Assembly (NCBI GenBank): GCA_015660865.1
Contig: JACTUA010000006.1
Coordinates: 1 to 64,000 of the forward strand
DNA length: 64,000 bases
Direction: 5' to 3'
Origin: Methanomicrobiales archaeon
Lineage (GTDB): Archaea; Halobacteriota; Methanomicrobia; Methanomicrobiales; JACTUA01
Both the position numbers and the translations under genes were made by a program. Of the stretch, positions 7,755-16,384 are shown one piece after another (positions within the stretch are counted from its first letter, which is position 1; each line of letters opens with the position of its first letter). The notes beneath the pieces are model-generated. The model did not search any database. It was given only the letters and a program-made list of their open reading frames with translations, and was not told the origin of the DNA.

Positions 7755-8777
7755 TTAGGCGGGCCTTGCGACGTAGATATTGTGCTTGGAAGAGACAATC
7801 TGCACCCGGACAGCCCCTTGTTTCTTCGGGCAGTCCAGGACCGAGACGATCCTGTTGCGCCCGACCCCCAGCATCTCCCCCAGAATCCAGCCTGGTGCAC
7901 GGATATCCACCCGGACCTTCTCACCTTTCCGGAAGACCGCTGGGAGCATCGCCCTCTTCTCCATCCCGAAGTCACGAGGGGTGAGAAGGAGCCTCGTACC
8001 AGAGTCCTTCTCCCAGGCCCGGATCGACCGGTTGTAGAACTGCCACCAGGTCTGGAACTTCATGCCGTGGATGTTTCTCCCATAGCGGTAATGCTCGCAC
8101 TTCTGGATCCCCAGCGCGGGCCACCTCTTCCCCGCGCCGATCTCCCGGGCGAAGGCGATGAGCCCGGGAATCTCCCCATCATTGGAACCGGGGAGGTACA
8201 CCGGCGCGATGAGGAGATCGATGGCACTTTGTGCAACCCTTCGTGCCGCCTCTTTCACCTTCTCGACATCATACCAGGAAACACCGGCGAGGGTCCGGGC
8301 AAGAACAGGATCCAGGGCATGGAGGGAGAGGTTCAACCGGTCGAGGCCCGCCGATTCCAGGCTATCGATCATCTTTGATGAAAGAAGGGTCCCGTTCGAT
8401 TGCATGGAGACGACCCTGACTTCGGGGATCCCCTTCAGGTCCTTCACGAGAGGCACGAGATCCGGATAGAGCAACGGCTCCCCGGGCGAGTCGATATGGC
8501 ACTCGACCCCATCGCCCTTGAACTCCGCCACCTGCTTCACCCACTCGACTAGGTATCCGCATTCAACTTCGTAGGTGGTTATCCGTGTCCTTGAGCCAGG
8601 GCCGGCATCCACCGAGCAGAAGGGGCAGGAGATGTTGCACGAGCAGTTCGGCCTCACCTGCAGGAGGTTCGTGCCCCTGTCAATGATGCCAAAATAGAGG
8701 GAACCGACGAGAGGGATGCCGGACTCCCGGGTGATGCGGACGTGGGGCATGGGTGACCATATATTGGAACGCGGCAT
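7755..8777 (-). CDS. Radical SAM protein with C-terminal TRAM domain
   Basis: A radical SAM enzyme. The cluster motif CNISCPFC (CxxxCxxC) lies near the N terminus, and the SPGEPLLYPDLVPLV stretch supplies the SAM-binding GE-type motif. The TIM-barrel half ends around the HYRYG loop. The last 65 residues (KGEKVRVDIRAPGWILGEML onward) look like a TRAM-type RNA-binding β-barrel, as in MiaB-type enzymes and some archaeal radical SAM proteins. The frame is open further upstream to 8912, but that part coincides with the noncoding repeat at 8859-8955. I therefore prefer the ATG at 8777 or 8750. The substrate is unknown; tRNA or another RNA is plausible because of the TRAM domain. Confidence 0.82.
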   Translation of the reverse strand: MPRSNIWSPMPHVRITRESGIPLVGSLYFGIIDRGTNLLQVRPNCSCNISCPFCSVDAGPGSRTRITTYEVECGYLVEWVKQVAEFKGDGVECHIDSPGEPLLYPDLVPLVKDLKGIPEVRVVSMQSNGTLLSSKMIDSLESAGLDRLNLSLHALDPVLARTLAGVSWYDVEKVKEAARRVAQSAIDLLIAPVYLPGSNDGEIPGLIAFAREIGAGKRWPALGIQKCEHYRYGRNIHGMKFQTWWQFYNRSIRAWEKDSGTRLLLTPRDFGMEKRAMLPAVFRKGEKVRVDIRAPGWILGEMLGVGRNRIVSVLDCPKKQGAVRVQIVSSKHNIYVARPA

Positions 8778-8858
8778 TGTAAAAGGTGCCTGATGGAAAG
8801 GAAGCATGCTGGGAAAATCAAGTGGGTTCTTGTGTCGTTCAAGGACAGGGATGAATGG

Positions 8859-8955
8859 TATCCAATATGCGTATTCCGGCCCCCAGGAGCGATAACCCGG
8901 GATGCCGCACACCCATGATACGGACCTATTCCGGCCGACCTTGTGGGGATGGAAA
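8859..8955. repeat. Interspersed 97-bp repeat, copy A
   Basis: This copy aligns to 34759-34855 along its whole length, roughly four bases in five identical with small indels. The strongest blocks are ggcccccagg, gcgataa and tccggccgacc. It lies upstream of the radical SAM gene. No gene or tRNA explains it. It may be a small dispersed element or a structured RNA. Confidence 0.65.
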
Positions 8956-9169
8956 GCCGAGGCAGGTGCAGACCGGCCGTGGGTATCCCCCTGCCCGTGA
9001 ATTTATCGGGTGGTTGCGGAAAATATTCAGAATACCAGAAAGGGAGATCGACTGGAGATAAACACCTCGATCGGGATACTGCTGCCCGCGGGGGTTCTTC
9101 GATCCTTTCCCCGCGCACCTGGTGAAATATATCAAGCGGGGGGGCTCATGTTAGATGACGATATACATA

Positions 9170-10912
9170 TTAAAATTTTTTCTCATTCGGGGTATTATTC
9201 ACAATGAAATTATTTCCCATAATGTTATTTCCAAGATCCCAGAGGCCTATGCCAGTATTATTGGTGATGATGTTATCCCTTATGATATTCCCATTCGTGG
9301 ATTTCACGAGGGCTAATCCATTCATACGATTATTATTGATGCTATTCGAGATAATTTCATTATCACCCGATCTCCCGTCAACCCGGATCCCATTCACGTT
9401 GTTCTCCAGGGTATTCTGGAACAAAGTGCTGTTCCCGGAATTCAACAGGTCAATACCGAACGAATTACCTTTCAAAACATTATATCTCACCAAATTCTGA
9501 GAATTTTTTGAGTAGATTCCATAATTATTGTAACCGATTTCATTATCCTCGATCAGTGTGTTTGAGCGATTCGCGAAAACCCCGTTCCCTTTATTGTTGT
9601 TCACCGTATTATTCGCAATAAAGTTCAGATTGAAGTTATCGAGCGCGCTGATGATCTGGTTTCCACGCAGGGAATCATCAATGAAATCCCTCGTTTCAAT
9701 CCCTGTTCCTGTATTCTTCCCGATAATATTCTCAGCAATATGGTTTTGCCCTCCCTGGGAAAGAAATAACCCGTATCCCCTGTTATTCATCACGATATTG
9801 TTGTCGATATGATTGTTATGAGACAATTTGACGTTGATAGCGTCACCGGTATTATAACTGACGATATTTTCTGTGAGTGATAAAAATCTGGACGTTTCGA
9901 CCGCGATTCCGATCCCGTTATTGACGATGATATTCGATTGAACCTCGGTATTCAGGGAATTTTGAATGGAGATGCCGCAGCGAGAGTTATTGAATATCCT
10001 GTTATAAAGGAGAGTATTTCCTTCGCTTGGAGGCATGAGATACATCCCATACTGGTTGTCCATGATGGTATTGTTGACGATACTATTCCGGTTTGATGAT
10101 ATTTTTATGGCAGATGCATAGGGAGAAGAACCTGAATTCTTCAGTGAGAAGCCATCGACAGTCACGTCATCAATGGTAATTGAGAGAGGACTTCCCGACC
10201 CTTGCCCATCGATGATCGGGTTCCCCTGGCCCCACAAGGTGATGTGTTTGTTCACAATAACATGTTCGGGATAGATTCCCGCCTGCACGATCACGGTGTC
10301 GCCATTTTTGGCTTTATCTACAGTTGCCTGTATGGATTCATTCTGGTGCACGACATGAAGATCCTCCTCGGTGACGCCCGCCGGATAGCCGCGGGGGAGA
10401 ACGACTGGTTTATTGAACGAATCCAGGAAATTTTTTAATGTCATATTAGCGGGATCGGGGGAGATTTCCCTCCCTTTCACCGTGATGAAGAGCGTCTGGT
10501 TTGCGAGGAGGCTCTGGTTCCTGGCGGTCAAATGAATGGCAAATATACCCGATTGGTTCCCCGAGGGCGTCCATGCGATCGTGTCATTTCCTGAATCAAG
10601 ATAAGCCCCGCGGGGAAGTGATCCTGCTTCATACTTCAGTATTCGTCCCTTCAAATCAGTCTTATTCAGGATGAATTCAAAATAATTGCCCTGGATAACG
10701 GTTTGATTCTTCAATGGTCCGAGGACAAGCGGAGGATCCTTGAGCGTTTTTGAGGAGATATTTTGGCTGCCTTTTACGGGCGTTGTGGGTGAAACTGTCG
10801 CATGGGTTCCATACCATTGCGGGATGACGATCATCGCCATGGAAATGAACAGATAGATAAAAACGAGTGAGATAAGGATAAGTCCAAGTTTGATAAGGTA
10901 CTTCATATCCAT
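9170..10912 (-). CDS. NosD-like right-handed β-helix surface protein
   Basis: A membrane-anchored extracellular protein. Residues 5-33 form a signal anchor. An Ig-like putative domain (about 62-150, from PLVLGPLKNQTVIQGNYFEF) precedes a NosD/pectate-lyase-like parallel β-helix (about 190-575) made of many 22-23-residue coils with the theme 'N-x-I-x-x-N-x-G-I-x-(L/V)'. The helix opens with SIQATVDKAKNGDTVIVQAG, the usual start of this domain. Asn ladders are evident throughout and there are many N-glycosylation sites. There is no C-terminal sorting motif, so the N-terminal helix is probably the anchor. Members bind or cut polysaccharide. It is a monocistronic gene and AT-richer than most of the window. 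Confidence 0.82.
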   Translation of the reverse strand: MDMKYLIKLGLILISLVFIYLFISMAMIVIPQWYGTHATVSPTTPVKGSQNISSKTLKDPPLVLGPLKNQTVIQGNYFEFILNKTDLKGRILKYEAGSLPRGAYLDSGNDTIAWTPSGNQSGIFAIHLTARNQSLLANQTLFITVKGREISPDPANMTLKNFLDSFNKPVVLPRGYPAGVTEEDLHVVHQNESIQATVDKAKNGDTVIVQAGIYPEHVIVNKHITLWGQGNPIIDGQGSGSPLSITIDDVTVDGFSLKNSGSSPYASAIKISSNRNSIVNNTIMDNQYGMYLMPPSEGNTLLYNRIFNNSRCGISIQNSLNTEVQSNIIVNNGIGIAVETSRFLSLTENIVSYNTGDAINVKLSHNNHIDNNIVMNNRGYGLFLSQGGQNHIAENIIGKNTGTGIETRDFIDDSLRGNQIISALDNFNLNFIANNTVNNNKGNGVFANRSNTLIEDNEIGYNNYGIYSKNSQNLVRYNVLKGNSFGIDLLNSGNSTLFQNTLENNVNGIRVDGRSGDNEIISNSINNNRMNGLALVKSTNGNIIRDNIITNNTGIGLWDLGNNIMGNNFIVNNTPNEKKF

Positions 10913-11160
10913 AACAGACCCATTCTATGAGGCATCAATTTATCTCACCGGAGATAAAAAATATTGCGAAATACTGGTTATTTCCCATCATTCGCTGAGG
11001 TTCGATTTCCAGTTCTGAAATAAATCGAGATAATTAATTATTGAGGTATTTTCCTCTGGTCCCGTAGCTATGGAGAATTGGACTCCTGAGCACGCCCAGC
11101 AGACTGACATCATACATCATTTTGTGATCCCTCGGAAGAAGAAACTGGACAAGACGGTAG

Positions 11161-11934
11161 TTACTCACTGAGATATTCTCTGACAGTTTCTTCCGTGGAA
11201 CCCGGGAAAATACGAGTATTGTAGAGCAGGCGGATAACTTCCTGGTCGAGAAGAGAATATCCGGTTGCCGTCGTTCCCTGGTACATGATGCTCTCGGGGT
11301 GAGTCGAGTGTCCAAAGAGGCCTATTCCATGGGTGAGCTCATGGCGGATGATAGTGCAACGGAGATCGTCTGTTACGTCGGTGGTTGGCACCCAGATAGT
11401 GCACTTCTGCAGGAGGCCTTTCGTGGATTCGCAGCGGGTGTAACCTTCAGAATTGGCAACATAACCCTTAATCTGACGGGGAAATTCTTTCAAAGGAATA
11501 AAATTCATTTCAATCGCCGGCTTCTCTCTGTCATTCGTATACAGAGAGACTGAGCTCGTGAGATTATTGATCTCGGTTATCGCTTCTGCGAGACATTCCT
11601 TCGATGGCTCATCCGGTCCCCCGGTCACCCCCACCGCGACGGATGGCCTGGCCCATTTGTTCACCGTATGCGAGGAGCCCGGGTCCTTCAGGTCGAGCGC
11701 GAGAGTCATGAACTCGCCCGTAATCTCGGTCTTCGAGGGAGGTGCAATGCCCCCGGATGGTGACGGGATATCGGGCCGGAGGGAAGTTCCGGTATCGGAA
11801 TTGGGAAGGGGAAGGTTCGGTGCGCCGGATGCATTCAGCAGCTGAACCCGGGCTGCAGTGACACTCCCGATCACCAGATAACAGCAGAAAAACGCCAGAA
11901 TAAGACTTTTTGTACCGGTATTCATGCTATTCAC
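11161..11934 (-). CDS. Exported DUF2927-like zinc metalloprotease
   Basis: An exported protein of 257 aa with an N-terminal signal peptide (about residues 7-28) and a Pro/Ser-rich linker. The C-terminal half has a metzincin-like zinc site, HELTHGIGLFGHS, an HExxHxxGxxGH pattern with three His and the catalytic Glu. It is followed by PESIMYQG, whose Met fits a Met-turn. The region around it resembles DUF2927. A catalytic role in processing cell-surface proteins is plausible, and its neighbours are surface proteins. No substrate can be named. No paired gene is seen. Confidence 0.72.
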   Translation of the reverse strand: MNSMNTGTKSLILAFFCCYLVIGSVTAARVQLLNASGAPNLPLPNSDTGTSLRPDIPSPSGGIAPPSKTEITGEFMTLALDLKDPGSSHTVNKWARPSVAVGVTGGPDEPSKECLAEAITEINNLTSSVSLYTNDREKPAIEMNFIPLKEFPRQIKGYVANSEGYTRCESTKGLLQKCTIWVPTTDVTDDLRCTIIRHELTHGIGLFGHSTHPESIMYQGTTATGYSLLDQEVIRLLYNTRIFPGSTEETVREYLSE

Positions 11935-12451
11935 TCTGTTCGAGAAAAAGGGAGGACGGTCATGCTGTCACTGATGGGCGCTGCACCTACAAAGATATTA
12001 TATTGAATTAGTATATAATGATATCCCTTTTTCGAATACTTATTAGAATAGTTTGATAATTAAAATACACAGTTATGAGGCTAATAAAATAATTGTAGAC
12101 TACATATAACATCTTATTGTATAGATAGATTTAATAGCAACAAGTGGATTCTAACTTCCAGAAGCACAAGACCGACGATGAGATCCTTCCTCATGGCTTT
12201 GAGGGAGGGTAAGAGACCGAAGTGGTCCATACGGTAAGTCTTATTGGCACCGATTGCTGGAGACCAGGCGTATCAGGAGTGCCGGTCCTGCCGGAAAGAT
12301 CCTTTTCCGCTCCAGGACCCACCGGTCTTTTTCATGACCTGGTCAGGTTATTCTCAATCCCGGTAATCGCGAAAAAGGTTTAAAAAAGGTCGATTTCAGT
12401 GATAAGGCCCGGTTCTCATAAAATTAAGGCGTATTGATAAAAAATGCAGAT
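11935..12451. other. 517-bp intergenic region, AT-rich, no gene recognised
   Basis: The left part (11990-12130) is very AT-rich and carries the promoter of the metalloprotease gene. The right part (about 12160-12350) has coding-like composition with a very short frame from 12178 (MRSFLMALREGKRPKW) and a possible CxxC pair near 12280, but no continuous frame. I cannot assign it; it may be a decayed gene. Confidence 0.4.
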
Positions 12452-13858
12452 CTACTTCTGTCTCCTGAAGTAAAGGAAGATTCCAGCTCCTATGATCACG
12501 AGCACGACCACAACACCGGGTATGAGAGAACCGGGAATCCAGGATGGAGGCGAAACCGTCACTCCCGGGCTTATCGTAGGTGCAGCCGGGGTTCCTGCAG
12601 TCGTCACCACCTCAGCGACAGGCAAGGTTGGCGCGGCGGTTGTCGTGGTTGCCGTTACATTCGGAATATAGGCTTGTCCCGCGACCTGGGGTATTTCGAA
12701 GTAACCGCCGCCTCCGCCTCCGCCACCGCCTCCCCCTCCGGCCGGTGCTAGTGCTGGTGCCGGGGGTATCGCAGCGAGGATGCCGTAGACTGAGAGGTGG
12801 GTTGAGATGCCAGTGACGATATTATTGACGGCGTCATCTCCTCCGGGAAGGGCTTCCCAGGCGCTCGTGCCAGGGTTGAAGTAATAGACTCTCAGATCCG
12901 CTTCATTCACTCCAGATGCCGCGACCTCGGCATCAGTATAATGGATCGTGATGGTCATCTGAGTGATCTTCCCGCTGAGATCAGCGCTCTCGATGGTAAT
13001 GTACTTCCCCAGCACCTTGTAGGTTGAACTTGAGGGCGTTGTGGAACCGGACGGCGGAGAGCTGTACTTCGTGACCGTGACCGAGGAACCTGCGGTGATG
13101 TCGGTATTCGGAGTGATGTCCAGGGACGTGTCGGCCTGCCCCGTGAAATCCTCTGTCGTAGACGTCCCACTTGTAACGAGAGGAGTCTGCCTGGTGTCGG
13201 ACCCCTCGAACCCCGCGGGGGTGGTCACCGTGAACGTCACGTCCAGGACCGAGGTGGCACCATCGAAGATCTGCACCCGGATATCCCCGGATGTGGCGCC
13301 CTGGAGGAAAAAGTTCAGGTTCGCGGGATCTTGAGGGGCGGGAGTTCCCGAGACGTTGCCCTGAGCCACGAGGGTGACACCTACCGGCCCGATGGCATAC
13401 GGTGTACCCGTGAACTCAATCAGATCATAGACCTTTTCGTGGATATTCTGACTCGAAGTCACGGTAAGATCAGGACCATAACCAGGACCTCCAATTGCGA
13501 CCGTAACGGGGGGGGCCGTCGTTGTTTCTACATGCATGCTCAATTGCTGCACGTTCGTCCCTGTTGCGCTAAGAGAGGTCGTGCCTGCCTGGAACCCGAA
13601 GGGCATGGAGAAGTATTGTATCCTGTAGCCACCCGCGGTGGTATTCACGAGGTTGGTGGAAGAGATCGCGATCTTGAAAACGTCGTTGTTTCCGAGACCG
13701 TAAACTGAGATGCTGATAAGATCGCCGGGTTTGATGCTGGTGGGAGTGTTAAGCGTTGCGCTGAATGCCGATGCCGGCGTGATCATCAGGAGGATCACCA
13801 CCACAAGGAGAACCGGCAGGATAACCCTTTCTATCCTCAAAATTTTTGTTCTTGCCAT
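12452..13858 (-). CDS. Secreted anchored protein with poly-Gly linker and C-terminal helix
   Basis: A cell-surface protein. A signal peptide (about residues 10-32 of the MARTK start) leads into β-rich domains. The first is FSATLNTPTSIKPGDLISIS; a later segment reads VLGKYITIESADL and then the IHYTDAEVAA part of a PGF-pre-PGF-like module. A run of 12 Gly (GGGGGGGGGGGGYFEIP) and a Thr/Pro stalk precede one transmembrane helix and FRRQK. The start at 13858 is chosen because GAGGGAT lies seven bases before it; an in-frame ATG five codons earlier overlaps that site. A strong TATA box is at 13909-13923. The role is unknown, probably envelope structure. Confidence 0.72.
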   Translation of the reverse strand: MARTKILRIERVILPVLLVVVILLMITPASAFSATLNTPTSIKPGDLISISVYGLGNNDVFKIAISSTNLVNTTAGGYRIQYFSMPFGFQAGTTSLSATGTNVQQLSMHVETTTAPPVTVAIGGPGYGPDLTVTSSQNIHEKVYDLIEFTGTPYAIGPVGVTLVAQGNVSGTPAPQDPANLNFFLQGATSGDIRVQIFDGATSVLDVTFTVTTPAGFEGSDTRQTPLVTSGTSTTEDFTGQADTSLDITPNTDITAGSSVTVTKYSSPPSGSTTPSSSTYKVLGKYITIESADLSGKITQMTITIHYTDAEVAASGVNEADLRVYYFNPGTSAWEALPGGDDAVNNIVTGISTHLSVYGILAAIPPAPALAPAGGGGGGGGGGGGYFEIPQVAGQAYIPNVTATTTTAAPTLPVAEVVTTAGTPAAPTISPGVTVSPPSWIPGSLIPGVVVVLVIIGAGIFLYFRRQK

Positions 13859-13908
13859 ATCGATATCCCTCATTCATGAAATGAATACACCTTACCATAC
13901 CAAATCTC

Positions 13909-13923
13909 TTATATATATAATTA
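13909..13923 (-). promoter_or_regulatory. TATA box for the 12452-13858 surface protein
   Basis: A 15-base A/T-only run (ttatatatataatta) about 50 bp before the start codon predicts a leader of about 25 nt, consistent with the GAGGGAT ribosome site in it. Confidence 0.65.
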
Positions 13924-14127
13924 TCTCTTCATCATTCTTCCCCTCTCCAGGAAAGGGCAGGGATATCTCTTCCTTGAGCAATTGTTCCATGAAGAGAGGA
14001 GATTTCCCCAAAGCACGGGATTTTTTCGGCCCCGGGCCACATCTGCAAACCCCGGCCGCCTTTGAGGCAAAAGAACGGACACGGCCTAGGAAACCATTTC
14101 CGGTATCGGCGAGCACGGCTCTCCATT

Positions 14128-14137
14128 CTTTTATAAG
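14128..14137 (+). promoter_or_regulatory. TATA box of the DUF1616 gene
   Basis: CTTTTATAAG lies 25-34 bp before the ATG at 14162, so the transcript should start at or just before the start codon. Confidence 0.6.
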
Positions 14138-14161
14138 AGATCCCGGGCGTACCTTCTGTGG

Positions 14162-15154
14162 ATGGAGAGAGCAGGGCCGGAGAGCAGGGTATTCGATATC
14201 CTGGCAGATGCATTTTTCAAGGAGAAGGTTTCCCTCGATCTGAAGGCCATCTTTCTCTGGGTGATGGCAACGGTCGGTGCCATCTACATCCCGGTTCTCC
14301 AGGATACGCCCGCCAGGGTGCTCCTTGGTCTTCCCGTGATCCTCTTCATCCCCGGCTATCTGCTCATCGCCACCCTGTTCCCGGGGAAGAGAGATCTCGA
14401 TACCATTGAGCGGGTTGCACTCTCATTCGGCCTTTCCATCGCCATCGTCCCCCTCGTTGGCCTTGGCCTCAACTACACTCCCTGGGGGATACGCCTTGAC
14501 CCGATCGTGATCTCCCTCGTTGTTTTCATCCTCGTATTTGCGGTCCTTGCCCATATCCGGCGGGCCGGTCTCCAGGCGAGTGAGCGGTATGCGCCTCCCA
14601 TCCGCGAGGTGCTCTCGGCGGCGAGAAGGGAGCTCTTCCCTGCGGAGTCCACCCGCCCCGATCGTATCCTCTCCGTCCTCCTCGTCCTTGCCATCGTGGC
14701 AGCCATCGGAACCACCATCTTTGTCATCGCGGTACCGAGGGAAGGGGAGAGATTCACCGAGTTCTCTATCCTCGGCGAGAAGGGGATGGCAGGGGATTAC
14801 CCGACAAGAACCCTGGCCGGGAAGAATAACTCGATGTATATCGGCATCGGGAATCACGAATACCGCACCGTGAACTACACCGTGGAGACCTATCTCCTGG
14901 CCATGCACTTTGATGAGGTCCTCAACACGTCAAGGATCGATTCCATGGATATGCTCTACCGGTTCCAGGTACCGGTGGCCCACAACGAGACCACCATCCT
15001 TCCCTATTCCTTCGTTGTGCCCGGAACAGGGTATAACCGGATCGAGTTCCTCCTCTTCAATGAGACCGTTCCGGACGAGAGCATCACAGGAATGGAACGG
15101 ATCAACCGGAGCTACCGGGACCTCCACCTCTGGCTCACGGTGTATCCACGGTAG
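14162..15154 (+). CDS. DUF1616 membrane protein
   Basis: A polytopic membrane protein of the archaeal DUF1616 family. Residues 28-150 hold four hydrophobic helices, including the family hallmark LLGLPVILFIPGYLLIATLF. A soluble charged loop follows, then another helix (about 168-190). The C-terminal outer part (about 195-330) is β-rich with a conserved-looking NNSMYIGIGNHEYRTVNYTV segment. Such proteins are thought to act in the envelope. It starts without a leader. Its last 20 bases overlap the 3' end of the convergent seven-gene MoxR/DUF58 operon, and the two may serve one process. Confidence 0.82.
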   Translation: MERAGPESRVFDILADAFFKEKVSLDLKAIFLWVMATVGAIYIPVLQDTPARVLLGLPVILFIPGYLLIATLFPGKRDLDTIERVALSFGLSIAIVPLVGLGLNYTPWGIRLDPIVISLVVFILVFAVLAHIRRAGLQASERYAPPIREVLSAARRELFPAESTRPDRILSVLLVLAIVAAIGTTIFVIAVPREGERFTEFSILGEKGMAGDYPTRTLAGKNNSMYIGIGNHEYRTVNYTVETYLLAMHFDEVLNTSRIDSMDMLYRFQVPVAHNETTILPYSFVVPGTGYNRIEFLLFNETVPDESITGMERINRSYRDLHLWLTVYPR

Positions 15155-15920
15155 CCGGGCACAAGATCATGGTGACCGAACGCCGGTCTGATGAGGGGGA
15201 ACAGGAACGGACCTCGACAACCTGTCCCATGCTCTCGGCAAGGAGGCATGCAAACATGCTGCACACGGGGCATGGATTCATGGTGCAGCACCTGGGCGAT
15301 TCCTTTCTCATCGCATCGCATCCATCCATGAACCGGTAGCCCTTCATGGTGAGAGTGACGCAATCCCCGCTCCATCCGCCGTCAATGGCATCTGCAATCC
15401 CGAGAACCTCCTCACCGATCTCCCGGGCAAGGACGACCCATTCCTCCACGCTTCCCGAGAGGATAAGCTTTGCATTCTCCCTGGTCCAGGCAAGGAGGGG
15501 TGCTCCCGACGGGACAGTGAGGACACCGTTTGCATCCTCTTCGGAGACAAAGGAATCTCCCGTCGCGGGAGAACGGGAGTATGCGGTTACCGGGATGAAC
15601 TGCATGGTCGATCCCCGGCTCTCGCGCATTCCAGGAATGAGGTAGGAGTTGCCTTTCAGCCCCAGATCTGCGCATACCCTGCAGAGGTTGATGCATCCCT
15701 GCACGGGAAGCAGTCCCGCAATCCGGGGATCTACCGGATCCCCCCTGGAGAGGATGATGAGCATGATGGAGGTGATGATGCAGACCACCGCGGCGAGGAT
15801 GAGAGACGCCGTGGTGAGATCCCCGCGGTTCGTGAGGAGGGCAAGAGAGATGAGGAGCACGGCGGCGAGGGCACAGGCGAGGGATCCCGTCCAGTACGGG
15901 TCAAGGCGGGAAACTTTCAT
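15135..15920 (-). CDS. Two-helix membrane protein with Cys-rich C-terminal part
   Basis: Last gene of the seven-gene minus-strand operon. Two N-terminal helices (about residues 12-30 and 38-58) anchor a soluble part. Cysteines are unusually frequent: GCINLCRVC near 75-83 and CDAMRKESPRCCTMNPCPVC near 200-219, the latter followed by SMFACLLAES. This suggests a metal or cofactor site. I do not recognise the family. The ATGA overlap with the gene before it points to translational coupling. The 3' end overlaps the convergent DUF1616 gene by 20 bp. Confidence 0.68.
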   Translation of the reverse strand: MKVSRLDPYWTGSLACALAAVLLISLALLTNRGDLTTASLILAAVVCIITSIMLIILSRGDPVDPRIAGLLPVQGCINLCRVCADLGLKGNSYLIPGMRESRGSTMQFIPVTAYSRSPATGDSFVSEEDANGVLTVPSGAPLLAWTRENAKLILSGSVEEWVVLAREIGEEVLGIADAIDGGWSGDCVTLTMKGYRFMDGCDAMRKESPRCCTMNPCPVCSMFACLLAESMGQVVEVRSCSPSSDRRSVTMILCPATVDTP

Positions 15921-16384
15921 GAGGATCCCCCGGCAAGGACCCGCTGCTGTTCATGCTCCCGTACCGTGAGGCCAAAGAAGATACAGAGAAGAAAAACCCC
16001 TGTGATAATGCCTGAAACGAGGACGTTCCGGATACCCAGGATCAGTGCAAGGGAGGCAGAGGCCCCCAGGGTGTAAACCCCGAACCAGGCGACATCCTTC
16101 CTGCCCGCGAGAAGGTGCAGCTCTGCCAGGATCACCCCGATGAGGAGGCACTGGAGGGGGAGGATACTCAAGGAGAGCCCGGTTCCTGATACCACCACAA
16201 GGAGTTCGCCGATACAGAGAACCAGGAACTCAGGATCCCCCACCCTTCTTCCGGCCACCATCACGGCAAGGAACGCGATGAACAGGGGAGGTATGAGGTA
16301 CCAGAGGGGTGAGACCGGGAGGGCTGCACCGAGCAGCCCGCCAAAGAGGAGGACGAGGAGAAGGTGAAGGGTGCCCTGGTTCAT
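15917..16384 (-). CDS. Small polytopic membrane protein of the MoxR/DUF58 operon
   Basis: A 155-aa protein made almost wholly of hydrophobic helices, four or five of them (about residues 6-24, 28-46, 52-90, 98-118, 120-142). No motif is recognised. It overlaps both neighbours by 4 bp, so it is translated with them. It probably works in the membrane complex built by the other products of the operon. Confidence 0.68.
   Translation of the reverse strand: MNQGTLHLLLVLLFGGLLGAALPVSPLWYLIPPLFIAFLAVMVAGRRVGDPEFLVLCIGELLVVVSGTGLSLSILPLQCLLIGVILAELHLLAGRKDVAWFGVYTLGASASLALILGIRNVLVSGIITGVFLLCIFFGLTVREHEQQRVLAGGSS

Noticed and set aside
8778-8912. A longer N terminus for the radical SAM protein (start at 8912)
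   Set aside because: The extra residues coincide with a noncoding repeat that occurs again at 34759 outside any gene, and they add nothing family-like.
11034-11315. 93-codon minus-strand frame at the end of the metalloprotease gene
   Set aside because: It overlaps the zinc-site coding region in another frame and is rich in Arg and Ser without a pattern.
12178-12237. Short frame MRSFLMALREGKRPKW in the 12-kb gap
   Set aside because: Nineteen codons, no ribosome site and no continuation; too weak to call a gene.
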